NCBI GenBank assembly: GCA_902635045.1
Contig: CACPMT010000004.1
Coordinates: 98,318 to 162,317 of the forward strand
DNA length: 64,000 nt
Direction: 5' to 3'
DNA from: an uncultured SAR86 cluster bacterium
GTDB taxonomy: Bacteria; Pseudomonadota; Gammaproteobacteria; Magnimaribacterales; AG-339-G14
Part shown: piece by piece, positions 1 to 7,976 of the stretch
How the letters are laid out: every line of letters begins with the position of its first letter
Position numbering within the stretch: position 1 is the stretch's first letter
Notes under the pieces: model-generated
Told to the model about the DNA's origin: nothing
What the model saw: the letters and a program-made list of their open reading frames with translations, nothing else
The model's database searches: none
Made by a program: the position numbers and the translations under genes

Positions 1-993
1 AGTAATACATATGTTCAAAATTATCTTCTTAAATCACTTTTTGAATCTCGCATGCAAACACTTTTTGAAGAAAGCGAGTCTATCAATTCTGACAAACTAG
101 AAATTTTTTTCTGTGGCTCAGGTTCTCCTTTATCAATGATGCCCGAGGGAGCTCAATGTATGGCATTTGTCATAGGTTCTGACATTTATGTGATTGACAA
201 TGGAGAAAATAGTTTTGCTAAGATTTCAAATAATTATCCCCCTCAAAATATTAAAGCGGTTTTTATCACCCATGCCCATTCAGATCATATTGGAGATTTA
301 GATGAGCTGAATTTAAGAAGATGGGTTAGTGGAGCTGAAACACCTTTAGAAGTTTATGGTAGTTCTGAGATTATTAACGTTACAGAAGGAATAAATTTAG
401 CTTATCAAAATGATGAAAACTATCGGGTTGATCATCATGGAGTTGAATTTGTTCCGCCGGAAAATAGACCTATGATTCCCAAAGTACACAAACCAACAAA
501 TTCTCCTCAGGTAATCTTTGAAGATGAAAATTTAAAAGTTGAATCATTTCTTGTTGATCATCACCCTGTTAAAGAGGCACTTGGATTTAGGCTCTTTTTT
601 GGTAATAAAAAAATTATAATTTCTGGTGATACCGAGATAACAGATAATGTTTTTTCTTTAGTAAATGGAGCCGATATTTTGATTCACGATGGAATGATAA
701 AAGATCACGTAAGACTTTTGGAAAAAGTTGCTAAAGAAAATAATGTTTATAGAGCGGAAGTTGCATTTCATGATATTTTGGATTACCACGCTGATGTCAT
801 TGATATAAAGAGAAACTTAGAGGATAAAGACCTGGGCTTGTTGATAATTAATCATCTGGTTCCAGCCAAGAATCCAATTGGAATAAGGTATATGGAAGAC
901 TTATTTTCAGACGTGTCTTATGATTTTTTGTTGGCTAGAGACAACGATAAAATCATTGTCTCCAAGAATTCAGATGAAATAATTATTAATTAA
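1..993 (+). CDS. MBL-fold metal-dependent hydrolase (5' end outside window)
   Basis: Metallo-beta-lactamase fold protein of the ribonuclease Z/arylsulfatase-like group. The signature HAHSDH lies at residues 74-79 counted from the ATG at 52, with later metal-site candidates in VDHH and SGDTE. The frame stays open from that ATG to base 1 with no stop, so the gene may begin upstream; the ATG at 52 is the first visible start. The substrate cannot be read from sequence; tRNA 3' processing, lactonase or sulfatase-like activity are all possible. The stop shares a TTAA with the stop of the convergent aldehyde dehydrogenase (4-base overlap). Confidence 0.8.
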   Translation, partial: SNTYVQNYLLKSLFESRMQTLFEESESINSDKLEIFFCGSGSPLSMMPEGAQCMAFVIGSDIYVIDNGENSFAKISNNYPPQNIKAVFITHAHSDHIGDLDELNLRRWVSGAETPLEVYGSSEIINVTEGINLAYQNDENYRVDHHGVEFVPPENRPMIPKVHKPTNSPQVIFEDENLKVESFLVDHHPVKEALGFRLFFGNKKIIISGDTEITDNVFSLVNGADILIHDGMIKDHVRLLEKVAKENNVYRAEVAFHDILDYHADVIDIKRNLEDKDLGLLIINHLVPAKNPIGIRYMEDLFSDVSYDFLLARDNDKIIVSKNSDEIIIN

Positions 994-2432
994 TCTATTT
1001 CGTCGGGCTTGTAACCCAACACAGCTTTAATCTCTAAAAATTCTTCAAATCCAAAAACTCCCCATTCTCTTCCATTTCCTGATTGTTTAAAACCCCCGAA
1101 AGGATCATTTATACCTGTTGGCGCGTTGTTTATATGAACGTTACCGCTTCTAATTCTTCTTGCGACACTTAAAGCATGTTCAGGATCCTCAGAAGATATG
1201 TATCCTGATAATCCATAAGGAGTATCATTAGCAATTTTTATAGCATCTTCTTCATCTTTATAAGGAATCATGCACAAAACTGGACCGAATATCTCTTCTC
1301 TAGCTATTGTCATGTCATTAGAGACATTTGCAAAAACTGTAGGTTTAACAAAATAGCCTTGATTTAATCCTTCTGGCTTTCCTAAACCACCAACGACAAC
1401 CTCAGCACCTTCTTCAATGCCTTTTTCTATTAAGCCTTGAATTTTATTAAATTGAACATCGCTTACTACAGGACCCATGACAGTTTCCTCAGAAGAAGGA
1501 TCACCAACTATTAATTCATCGGCTACTTTTTTAGCAGCTTCTTTTGCTTCTGCTTGTCTACTTTCGGGAACCAACATTCTTGAAGGAGCGTTACATGATT
1601 GTCCAGTATTGTTGAACATATGCTTCGTACCTCTGCTTACCGCGTTAGCAAAATCTGCATCATCTAGAATTATATTTGCAGATTTTCCGCCTAGTTCTTG
1701 ATGAACTCTCTTTACTGAATCAGCGGAACCTTTAGCAACAGCTACTCCAGCTCTAGTAGATCCTGTAAAAGACATCATGTCGATGTCTGGATGAGCAGAC
1801 ATTGCTTCTCCAACAGTCGGTCCATCCCCATTGATTAAATTAAAAACTCCTTTTGGCAATCCGGCTTCATGTAAAACCTCTGCTAATAAGATCGCATTTA
1901 AAGGAGCTATCTCTGTTGGTTTCAATACCATTGTGCAACCGGCTGCAATAGCAGGACCGACTTTGCAAGATATTTGATTTATGGGCCAATTCCAAGGAGT
2001 TATCATTCCTACCACACCAATTGGCTCTTTCCTGATTACTGTTTCTCCTCTAATTTCTTCAAAATTGTAGTTTTGTAATGTTGCTAAAGCTGTTGCGAAG
2101 TGACCTATACCCGATGCCGCTTGTGCATTTCTAGAGAGCGTTATAGGAGAACCATTTTCTATTGAAATCATTTCCGCAATTTCTGCAGATCTGGTCATGT
2201 ATATTTCTACAATTTTTTGAAGAATTTCAATTCTTTCTTCTGTAGTAGTTTGTCCAAATGTCTCGAAAGCATTTTTTGCAGCTTTAACTGCAGAGTCAAC
2301 ATCATCAGAATCACCCATAGCAATGGTTCCAATAACATCCTCAGTTGCAGGATTTATAACATCCAACGTTTTTAATTTATTTACAGGATTTACCCATTCA
2401 CCATTGATATAAAATTGTTCGTATTTATTCAT
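990..2432 (-). CDS. NAD(P)-dependent aldehyde dehydrogenase
   Basis: Soluble aldehyde dehydrogenase superfamily enzyme of 480 residues, normal for the family, oxidising an aldehyde to the acid with NAD(P). Visible landmarks are the PWNWP motif with Asn148, the cofactor-loop motif FTGSTRAG at 222-229, the general base Glu246 in QELGGK, and the catalytic Cys280 in GQSCNAPSR. It is the last gene of a minus-strand group with the carboxyltransferase and enoyl-CoA hydratase upstream (18-base gap to the former), suggesting fatty-acid, branched-chain or terpenoid aldehyde breakdown. The substrate is not resolvable. Confidence 0.93.
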   Translation of the reverse strand: MNKYEQFYINGEWVNPVNKLKTLDVINPATEDVIGTIAMGDSDDVDSAVKAAKNAFETFGQTTTEERIEILQKIVEIYMTRSAEIAEMISIENGSPITLSRNAQAASGIGHFATALATLQNYNFEEIRGETVIRKEPIGVVGMITPWNWPINQISCKVGPAIAAGCTMVLKPTEIAPLNAILLAEVLHEAGLPKGVFNLINGDGPTVGEAMSAHPDIDMMSFTGSTRAGVAVAKGSADSVKRVHQELGGKSANIILDDADFANAVSRGTKHMFNNTGQSCNAPSRMLVPESRQAEAKEAAKKVADELIVGDPSSEETVMGPVVSDVQFNKIQGLIEKGIEEGAEVVVGGLGKPEGLNQGYFVKPTVFANVSNDMTIAREEIFGPVLCMIPYKDEEDAIKIANDTPYGLSGYISSEDPEHALSVARRIRSGNVHINNAPTGINDPFGGFKQSGNGREWGVFGFEEFLEIKAVLGYKPDEID

Positions 2433-2450
2433 ATTTCTCCTTAATAGTTA

Positions 2451-3980
2451 TTATTTTATATGTAATCTTGCCTTCAATTGAGGCTGAACTTTTTCAATCC
2501 ATCCACAAAGATACTTTCTAGTTTCGCTGGGGTCAATAATTTCATGAACAGAAAAGCTTTCTGCTTTTGAAAAAGGATTTTGTTTTTTTGCCATTTCCTC
2601 TTCAATTTCCTTTCTTTTCTTTTCAGGATTATCAGCACTTGCAATTTCCTTGGCAAATGCAACCGCTACTCCTCCTTCCAGTGGCAGTGCTCCCGATTCA
2701 GAGGAGGGCCAAGCTAGGACGTAAGGATTATTCCCAAAATGTGCAGCAGCTGCGACACCAAAAGATTTTCTTACTAAAACAGTAGCCCAAGGAACTGTAG
2801 TTTCATTTACAGCAAGAACTGCTTCAGTACCGTACAAGATAGTTGCCTCTTTCTCCGCTTCCGGGCCAATTAAAAAACCAGGTTCATCCACAAAGGTAAT
2901 AATAGGTAAGTGAAATGTATCGCAGAGTTTAACAAATCTAGAAGTTTTCTTTGCATTATCCGCAGTCATTGAACCGGCATAAAAATTACTATCATTTGCA
3001 AATACTCCAAAAGAAAATCCATTCAATCTAGCGAAACCCGTAATTATTCCCCGACCAAAAAAGTTGGTCATTTCAAAAAAGCTTTCTTTGTCGAATACTA
3101 AATTCAATATATCTCTCATTTCATAACTTTTGTTTCTTTCCTTTGGAATAATAGATGAAAGAGAAGATTCAGATCGTTTAGGAGAATCTATCGATTCAAT
3201 AACTGGAGGTATTTCGTATATATTTTGAGGAAAATACGATAGAAAAGATTTGATCTGGTCTAAAGCTTCTTCCTCAGAATTAGCAATATTATCTGTCACA
3301 CCATTTTTTTTATGTATATCAGAACCTCCTAATTCATCCTTGGTAAATTCTTTTCCAAAGGCTCTTGACACTACCTGCGGCCCTGCCACTAATATTTGAG
3401 AATTTTTTTTTGTCATTACTCTAAAATGAGAACCCACAAATCTGGAAGCAGGTAGGCCAGCAACCGGTCCGAGAGCAGCACTGGCAACAGGTACCTCTTT
3501 TAATGAATCAGCAACGGATTTAAATCTTGATCTTGTAAAAACCGGATCGGCGCTGGAACCAGATTTTGGTCCGGCAACGGAACCACCTCCACCTTCGTGT
3601 AATCTAACTAGGGGCAATTTATATTGGATTGCTAGTTCTTCGGTATAGACACTTTTTCTCAAACCCGCGGAATTGGGAGAGCCACCTTTAACTGTAAAAT
3701 CTTCTCCACCAACTATAACTTGCTTTCCATTCACTTTTCCAAATCCCAGAATAAAATTTGCTGGAGTCATTGATTTGAAATTTTCATTCTCATCTTTTTC
3801 GACTCCACCAGCTAATTCCCCAATTTCCTCAAAGGAATCTTTATCTAGAAAAATATCAATCCTTTCTCTCAGAGTGAGTCTTCCTTTTTTATGATGAAGT
3901 TCAACAGCTTCCTTACCACCTTGAGCTTTGGAAGCTTTTTTTCTGATACCTATTTCTTTAATTTCTTTTTTCCAAGACAT
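2451..3980 (-). CDS. Acyl-CoA carboxylase carboxyltransferase (beta) subunit
   Basis: Carboxyltransferase subunit of the propionyl-/methylcrotonyl-/geranyl-CoA carboxylase family, 509 residues. It transfers CO2 from carboxybiotin to an acyl-CoA. Both crotonase-like halves are visible: a Gly-rich acyl-CoA pocket near LHEGGGGSVAG, and a C-terminal half with FVDEPGFLIGPEAE and SFGVAAAAHFG. No biotin carboxylase/BCCP (alpha) subunit is next to it, so the partner must be encoded elsewhere. The neighbouring enoyl-CoA hydratase (2-base gap) and aldehyde dehydrogenase fit leucine or acyclic-terpene type degradation; the exact acyl-CoA is not determinable. Confidence 0.88.
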   Translation of the reverse strand: MSWKKEIKEIGIRKKASKAQGGKEAVELHHKKGRLTLRERIDIFLDKDSFEEIGELAGGVEKDENENFKSMTPANFILGFGKVNGKQVIVGGEDFTVKGGSPNSAGLRKSVYTEELAIQYKLPLVRLHEGGGGSVAGPKSGSSADPVFTRSRFKSVADSLKEVPVASAALGPVAGLPASRFVGSHFRVMTKKNSQILVAGPQVVSRAFGKEFTKDELGGSDIHKKNGVTDNIANSEEEALDQIKSFLSYFPQNIYEIPPVIESIDSPKRSESSLSSIIPKERNKSYEMRDILNLVFDKESFFEMTNFFGRGIITGFARLNGFSFGVFANDSNFYAGSMTADNAKKTSRFVKLCDTFHLPIITFVDEPGFLIGPEAEKEATILYGTEAVLAVNETTVPWATVLVRKSFGVAAAAHFGNNPYVLAWPSSESGALPLEGGVAVAFAKEIASADNPEKKRKEIEEEMAKKQNPFSKAESFSVHEIIDPSETRKYLCGWIEKVQPQLKARLHIK

Positions 3981-3982
3981 AT

Positions 3983-4843
3983 TTACTCAAATTCTTTTTC
4001 ATTCCACCATGGAAAAAAACTTGGCATATCTTTTGAAACTTTTCCTGGAAAAGAAGGTGAGCGTTTTTCAAGAAAGGATGTAACACCTTCAACTGCTTCT
4101 CCTGATTGACCTAGTTCGAAAATTGCTCTTGAGTCAACTTTATGTGCTTCCATAGGATCATCTGCACCAAGCATTCGCCACATCATTTGCCTTGTAAGCG
4201 CTATAGAGATTTGTGAGCTCTCTGCGGTAAATTCTTTAGCAATTTCCAGAGCTCTTTCTATTAATTTCTCTTGCGGCAATACTTCAGAAACCAAGTTAAT
4301 TTCTTTAGCCTCTTCGGCTGAAATAACTTTTCCCGTGTAACATAACTCAAGGGCTTTATCGATACCAATTAATCTTGGAAGAAACCAACTCGATGCTGCC
4401 TCTGGGACAATACCTCGTCTCGCAAAAACAAAACCAAACCGAGCTCGATCGGAACAAATCCTAGTATCCATTGGCAGCAACATAGTTGCTCCTATTCCTA
4501 CGGCAGCTCCATTAACAGCAGCAATCAGTGGCTTTTTGGATTTAAAAAGTCTTAAGGTAAGAAGCCCTCCGGAATCTCTTACGACATTATTTGTTCTCTT
4601 TCTGCCTTTTCTATTATCAAAAGTATCACCTCCAGATGATAAATCTGCTCCTGCGCAATAAGCTTTTCCGTCCCCAGTAAATATGATTGCCTTTATGTCA
4701 TCGTTTTGCTCTGCATCGTCTAAAACTTTGACAATTTCTTGTTGCATAGATAGAGTGAAAGCATTCATTCTTTCTTCTCTTGATAGATAAATCACCAAAG
4801 AATTGTCTCTTACCTCAGTGCGAACTGTTTCTAAATTATTCAT
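3983..4843 (-). CDS. Enoyl-CoA hydratase/isomerase family protein
   Basis: Crotonase-fold protein of 286 residues, likely hydrating a trans-2-enoyl-CoA or catalysing a related acyl-CoA reaction. The CAGADLSSG segment and the NGAAVGIGATMLL segment form the two halves of the expected oxyanion hole. It is first in a minus-strand run followed 2 bases later by the acyl-CoA carboxyltransferase, so co-transcription is likely. The start ATG at 4843 lies just beside the divergent metY promoter and riboswitch region. The reaction beyond the fold is inferred. Confidence 0.88.
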   Translation of the reverse strand: MNNLETVRTEVRDNSLVIYLSREERMNAFTLSMQQEIVKVLDDAEQNDDIKAIIFTGDGKAYCAGADLSSGGDTFDNRKGRKRTNNVVRDSGGLLTLRLFKSKKPLIAAVNGAAVGIGATMLLPMDTRICSDRARFGFVFARRGIVPEAASSWFLPRLIGIDKALELCYTGKVISAEEAKEINLVSEVLPQEKLIERALEIAKEFTAESSQISIALTRQMMWRMLGADDPMEAHKVDSRAIFELGQSGEAVEGVTSFLEKRSPSFPGKVSKDMPSFFPWWNEKEFE

Positions 4844-4850
4844 AAAATAG

Positions 4851-4880
4851 TTGATAATTATAAATTAATTTGGTTTTATA
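4851..4880 (+). promoter_or_regulatory. Putative sigma-70 promoter of metY
   Basis: A TTGATA hexamer at 4851-4856 and a TTTATA hexamer at 4875-4880 are separated by 18 bases. Transcription from this pair would begin near 4886, exactly at the 5' strand of stem P1 of the SAM-II aptamer. The agreement between predicted start and aptamer edge supports the call; the hexamers alone are weak in this AT-rich DNA. Confidence 0.5.
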
Positions 4881-4884
4881 TACC

Positions 4885-4936
4885 TAGCGTTGATTTATCT
4901 GACTTGCAAACGCTTTATAAATTTTGCTAAACAAGA
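4885..4936 (+). promoter_or_regulatory. SAM-II (SAM-alpha) riboswitch aptamer upstream of metY
   Basis: The leader aligns without gaps to the classical SAM-II aptamer as I recall it. Conserved blocks are TGATTTA (4891-4897), TTGCAA (4904-4909), ATAAAT (4917-4922) and GCTAAA (4926-4931). Stem P1 is AGCGT 4886-4890 with ACGCT 4910-4914. TCT 4898-4900 can pair with AGA 4934-4936 as a pseudoknot segment, with a C-G to U-A covariation against the remembered sequence. The gene downstream is an O-acetylhomoserine sulfhydrylase, a standard SAM-II target. The ribosome binding site lies beyond a terminator hairpin, so control is probably by transcription termination. Confidence 0.9.
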
Positions 4937-4944
4937 CTTTTAAG

Positions 4945-4977
4945 ACCTGTTTAGCGAAAGCAAACAGGTTTTTTTAT
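4945..4977 (+). terminator. Intrinsic terminator, expression platform of the SAM-II riboswitch
   Basis: ACCTGTTT (4945-4952) pairs with AAACAGGT (4962-4969). The top of the hairpin is GC-GAAA-GC with one bulged A at 4953, and a T run follows at 4969-4975. The 5' half of this stem, 4949-4959, can instead pair over 11 positions (one G-U) with 4922-4932, the 3' part of the SAM-II aptamer containing GCTAAA. Terminator and antiterminator are therefore mutually exclusive, which makes this the expression platform rather than the end of another gene. Confidence 0.9.
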
Positions 4978-4997
4978 TTTAAGTTAAAGGAGAAAAA

Positions 4998-6302
4998 ATG
5001 GCTTACGAAGGGAAAAATTTAGAAACTATCGCGCTTCATGCGGGGTGGAGGAATGATGAAAACACAGGTTCTGTAGCAGTTCCAATTCATCAAACAACGA
5101 GTTATCAATTTAATGACACTGCGCACGCAGCGAGTCTTTTTGGTTTGCAGGAGTTTGGAAATATTTATACCCGAATAATGAATCCAACTTGTGATGTTCT
5201 TGAGCAAAGAATGGCTGCATTGGACGGAGGAGCAGCAGGACTTGCAGTTGCTTCAGGACAAACAGCATCTGCATATTCGATTCAAAATTTGGCTAGAGCA
5301 GGAGATAACATTGTTTCTTCTTCTCACTTATATGGCGGAACATATAATCAATTCAAAAACAATTTGAAAGAGATGGGTATAGAAGTGAGATTTGTTGATC
5401 CCACTGACCCAGAAAATTTTGAGAAGGCAACCGATGATAAAACAAGAGCTTATTTTGCTGAAACATTGCCAAATCCAAAACTTCATGTTTTTCCTATCTC
5501 TGAGGTAGCAGAAATTGGAAGAAAACATGATATTCCTTTAATTGTTGATAATACTGCAGCGCCAGTCCTGTGCAGGCCTTTTGATCATGGTGCTGCTATT
5601 ACTACTTATTCAACTACTAAGTACATTGGCGGTCATGGAACTACTATTGGTGGCTTGATTGTGGATGGCGGTAATTTTGATTGGGGCAAAGCAGGTGCTG
5701 ATAGGCAGCCAGCTATGAATACTCCAGATCCTTGTTATGGTGGAGTAGTCTGGGATGAACAAGTCACAAAAAATATGGGGCTTCCTTTTGCCTATTTGCT
5801 TAAATTAAGGACTACCTTGTTAAGAGATTTAGGTGGCGCTATGAGTCCTTTCAATGCTTGGATGTTCATTCAAGGACTGGAAACTTTACCGTTGAGAATG
5901 AGAGAACATGCAAAAAATGCTCAAGCAGTTGCTGAAGCTCTCGCAGCCAATAAAAAAGTACAATCGGTAACTTACCCGGGACTATTTGAAGGAGCTGAAA
6001 AAGAAAAGGCTGATAAATATATGACTGGTGGTTACGGTGCCTTAATAGGTTTTGAATTACCAGGTGGAAAAGAAGCTGGTAGTAAGTTTATTGACTCTTT
6101 GGAGCTTCTGTATCACGTTGCCAATATTGGAGATTCAAGATCCTTAGCCATTCATCCTGCAACTACAACGCATAGTCAATTGGCTCCAGAAGAACAACTC
6201 TCTGCTGGTGTGACACCTGGCTATGTCAGATTATCTATTGGAATTGAAAATGTTGAAGATATTATTGCCGATATTAATCAAGCAATAGATAAAGCTAGTT
6301 AA
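4998..6302 (+). CDS. metY: O-acetylhomoserine sulfhydrylase (aminocarboxypropyltransferase)
   Basis: PLP-dependent Cys/Met metabolism enzyme of 434 residues that makes homocysteine from O-acetyl-L-homoserine and sulfide. The length and sequence style match MetY rather than the roughly 390-residue MetB/MetC group. The PLP lysine is Lys208 in YSTTKYIGGHG; ASGQTA and VDNTAAP supply other cofactor contacts. A strong AAAGGAG ribosome binding site lies at 4986-4992. The gene sits alone behind a SAM-II riboswitch and terminator, so it should be switched off when SAM is abundant, and it is closed by a terminator at 6315-6344. Confidence 0.94.
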   Translation: MAYEGKNLETIALHAGWRNDENTGSVAVPIHQTTSYQFNDTAHAASLFGLQEFGNIYTRIMNPTCDVLEQRMAALDGGAAGLAVASGQTASAYSIQNLARAGDNIVSSSHLYGGTYNQFKNNLKEMGIEVRFVDPTDPENFEKATDDKTRAYFAETLPNPKLHVFPISEVAEIGRKHDIPLIVDNTAAPVLCRPFDHGAAITTYSTTKYIGGHGTTIGGLIVDGGNFDWGKAGADRQPAMNTPDPCYGGVVWDEQVTKNMGLPFAYLLKLRTTLLRDLGGAMSPFNAWMFIQGLETLPLRMREHAKNAQAVAEALAANKKVQSVTYPGLFEGAEKEKADKYMTGGYGALIGFELPGGKEAGSKFIDSLELLYHVANIGDSRSLAIHPATTTHSQLAPEEQLSAGVTPGYVRLSIGIENVEDIIADINQAIDKAS

Positions 6303-6314
6303 AATCAAATAAAC

Positions 6315-6344
6315 AAAAAAACCCAGCTTTAGCTGGGTTTTTTA
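6315..6344 (+). terminator. Intrinsic terminator after metY
   Basis: ACCCAGC (6321-6327) and GCTGGGT (6332-6338) form a perfect 7-bp stem with a TTTA loop. A run of A precedes it and a run of T follows (6338-6343), so it could act in both directions. It lies 18 bases after the metY stop and before the esterase gene. Confidence 0.9.
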
Positions 6345-6365
6345 TACCATTTTAAAAATTCTGAG

Positions 6366-7367
6366 ATGTATCTAATTTCAAAATTATATTCTTTAGATAA
6401 AAACATAAATAATAAGAAGAATTATTCTTTATCAAAAAATGTTATCTGGGCTTCACCTAAAGGTTTTGATTTGGCGATGGATATATATTCTCCAACTAAA
6501 GAGGGGAGTTCTTTTCCGGTCTTGATAATGTTTCATGGCGGTGGTTTTTTATTAAGAAGAAAATATATCATAGAAAATATGGCTCAATATATTGCCAGCA
6601 ATTATGACTATGTCGTCTGTAATGTAGATTATCGTTTGTTAAGAGACCAAAAAAACTCCGTAACATTCGATGAATTAATTGGCGATACATTCGGCGCAGT
6701 GTTATGGATTAAAGAAAATATTTCTAATTACAAAGGCAAAGAAAATTCTATTGCTGTGACTGGCGATAGTGCAGGAGCATACATCTCAGCAATGATTGTT
6801 AATTCAGGAAATAAAATAGCAACCAGTGGCAGTTTTTCTGATCATCTTTGTATAACACCATCTTATGTGCCTGAATCCATAACTGCAGAAGATGTCAAAA
6901 ATCAAAATTTGCTTGATGTGCAGGCAGCAGTGCTTAGTTATGGGGCTTACAATTTATATAGCTCAGCTCTTAAAGGAATTTTTGAAACTAGAAAAAATCC
7001 GTTTTGGACACTTGCTCTATCAAAACCCAGAGGCGTCTTTGGGAATAATTTTAATGCACAGGAAAATTCTGAAATGTATAAGGCAGTTTCTCCCATTTAT
7101 AACATTCCTAATATAGATGAAAGAAAATTGCCACCACAATTCATAACTTCAGCAAGTGAAGATAGAGTAACTCCGGTTCATGCTATCGAGGAATACGTTA
7201 AAGCCCTAAAAGATGCTGGTCAGGAAGTTACCTATTGGGAATACAAAGATCAAAGACATGCTTATTTAGATTCCGGTAAAACTTTTTTATCAGGAAATGA
7301 CTTTAAGAGAGATGCTATTCCCGCCCTTAAAAAAATTATGAATTTTTTAAATTCTAAGCTCCTTTAA
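6366..7367 (+). CDS. Alpha/beta hydrolase, HSL-type esterase/lipase
   Basis: Hormone-sensitive-lipase type esterase of 333 residues. The oxyanion-hole motif HGGGF is at 57-61, the nucleophile Ser135 lies in GDSAGAY, and the predicted acid Asp266 (SEDRVTP) and base His298 (DQRHAY) complete the triad. There is no clear signal peptide, so it is probably cytoplasmic. It starts just after the metY terminator and no strong ribosome binding site is visible. The natural substrate (short-chain ester, lactone or carbamate) cannot be inferred. Confidence 0.86.
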   Translation: MYLISKLYSLDKNINNKKNYSLSKNVIWASPKGFDLAMDIYSPTKEGSSFPVLIMFHGGGFLLRRKYIIENMAQYIASNYDYVVCNVDYRLLRDQKNSVTFDELIGDTFGAVLWIKENISNYKGKENSIAVTGDSAGAYISAMIVNSGNKIATSGSFSDHLCITPSYVPESITAEDVKNQNLLDVQAAVLSYGAYNLYSSALKGIFETRKNPFWTLALSKPRGVFGNNFNAQENSEMYKAVSPIYNIPNIDERKLPPQFITSASEDRVTPVHAIEEYVKALKDAGQEVTYWEYKDQRHAYLDSGKTFLSGNDFKRDAIPALKKIMNFLNSKLL

Positions 7368-7440
7368 AAAAGAGTTAAAAGTGATATCGATTTAATAAAA
7401 ATTTTATATAATAAATCGTTAAATCTATTGGAGACATAAA

Positions 7441-7767
7441 ATGAAAAAATACTTTGTTCTAGGTGTTGCGTTAATGTTTTGTAATATCTCACAAGCAGCT
7501 ATCTACATGATTGATTTCAAATGCAATCAAGAGGCATATAAAGTTTTTGCTTCCATGACGTTAGATGAGCTTGATGGTCAATTCCTAAAGGGCTCTAAAA
7601 AGCTTGCTAGATATCACGACCTCACAACTGGCAACGGAATAGTTATAGTTGAGGCAGATGATCCGACACTTGTAATTGAATTCGCTAATGGATGGAACGA
7701 AGTGTGCGAGTCTGCAATAGTACCTGTAGTAGACGATAAAAAAGCAATGGAGATTTTGACTAGATAA
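7441..7767 (+). CDS. Small secreted protein, DUF3303-like
   Basis: 108 residues with a cleavable-looking signal peptide (about residues 1-19, ending in SQAA), so probably periplasmic. The remainder resembles the small ferredoxin-like DUF3303 family, including a C-terminal NGWNEVCESAIVPVVDD segment; this match is from memory and moderate. A GGAG ribosome binding site precedes the start, and a TATAAT at 7407-7412 may be its promoter. It is monocistronic, facing tRNA-Arg and hisI. No enzymatic residues are recognisable and the function is unknown. Confidence 0.72.
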   Translation: MKKYFVLGVALMFCNISQAAIYMIDFKCNQEAYKVFASMTLDELDGQFLKGSKKLARYHDLTTGNGIVIVEADDPTLVIEFANGWNEVCESAIVPVVDDKKAMEILTR

Positions 7768-7835
7768 CTTAATTTTTCAAGGCTTTTAGGAATCTTAGGG
7801 TGTGAGGGCGCAATCAAAAGTGTGACCACTTTTAG

Positions 7836-7884
7836 AATCAAATCTATTTCTAAATATTAAAAAAAGAGAAAATAGGATTTGATT
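7836..7884. repeat. Imperfect inverted repeat downstream of tRNA-Arg
   Basis: AATCAAATC plus TATTT (7836-7849) is the reverse complement of AAATA plus GATTTGATT (7870-7884) apart from one bulged G at 7875. This gives about 14 pairs around a roughly 20-base AT-rich loop. A second small hairpin, AAAAGTG/CACTTTT, lies at 7816-7833. Both follow the tRNA-Arg gene in its direction of transcription and may aid 3' end formation, though neither has a convincing T tail on that strand. Confidence 0.45.
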
Positions 7885-7895
7885 ACATATTCTTT

Positions 7896-7971
7896 TGGTG
7901 CCCCAGCCAGGACTCGAACCTAGAGTTGCCACTTAGGAGGCGGCCGTTTTATCCAGTTAAACTACAAGGGC
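7896..7971 (-). tRNA. tRNA-Arg (anticodon CCT)
   Basis: The minus strand folds as a 76-nt cloverleaf with encoded CCA. The acceptor GCCCTTG/CTGGGGC carries one T-T mismatch at pair 6-67. The D stem is GTTT/AAAC, the anticodon stem GCCGC/GTGGC encloses loop CTCCTAA giving anticodon CCT (codon AGG), and the T arm is CTAGG-TTCGAGT-CCTGG. It lies 5 bases after the hisI stop on the same strand and may be co-transcribed with it. Confidence 0.93.
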
Positions 7972-7976
7972 AGATA

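Noticed and set aside
7384-7418. AT-rich near-palindrome CGATTTA...TAAATCG as an operator
   Set aside because: It overlaps a plausible promoter, but such palindromes are frequent in this AT-rich sequence and no regulator is nearby.
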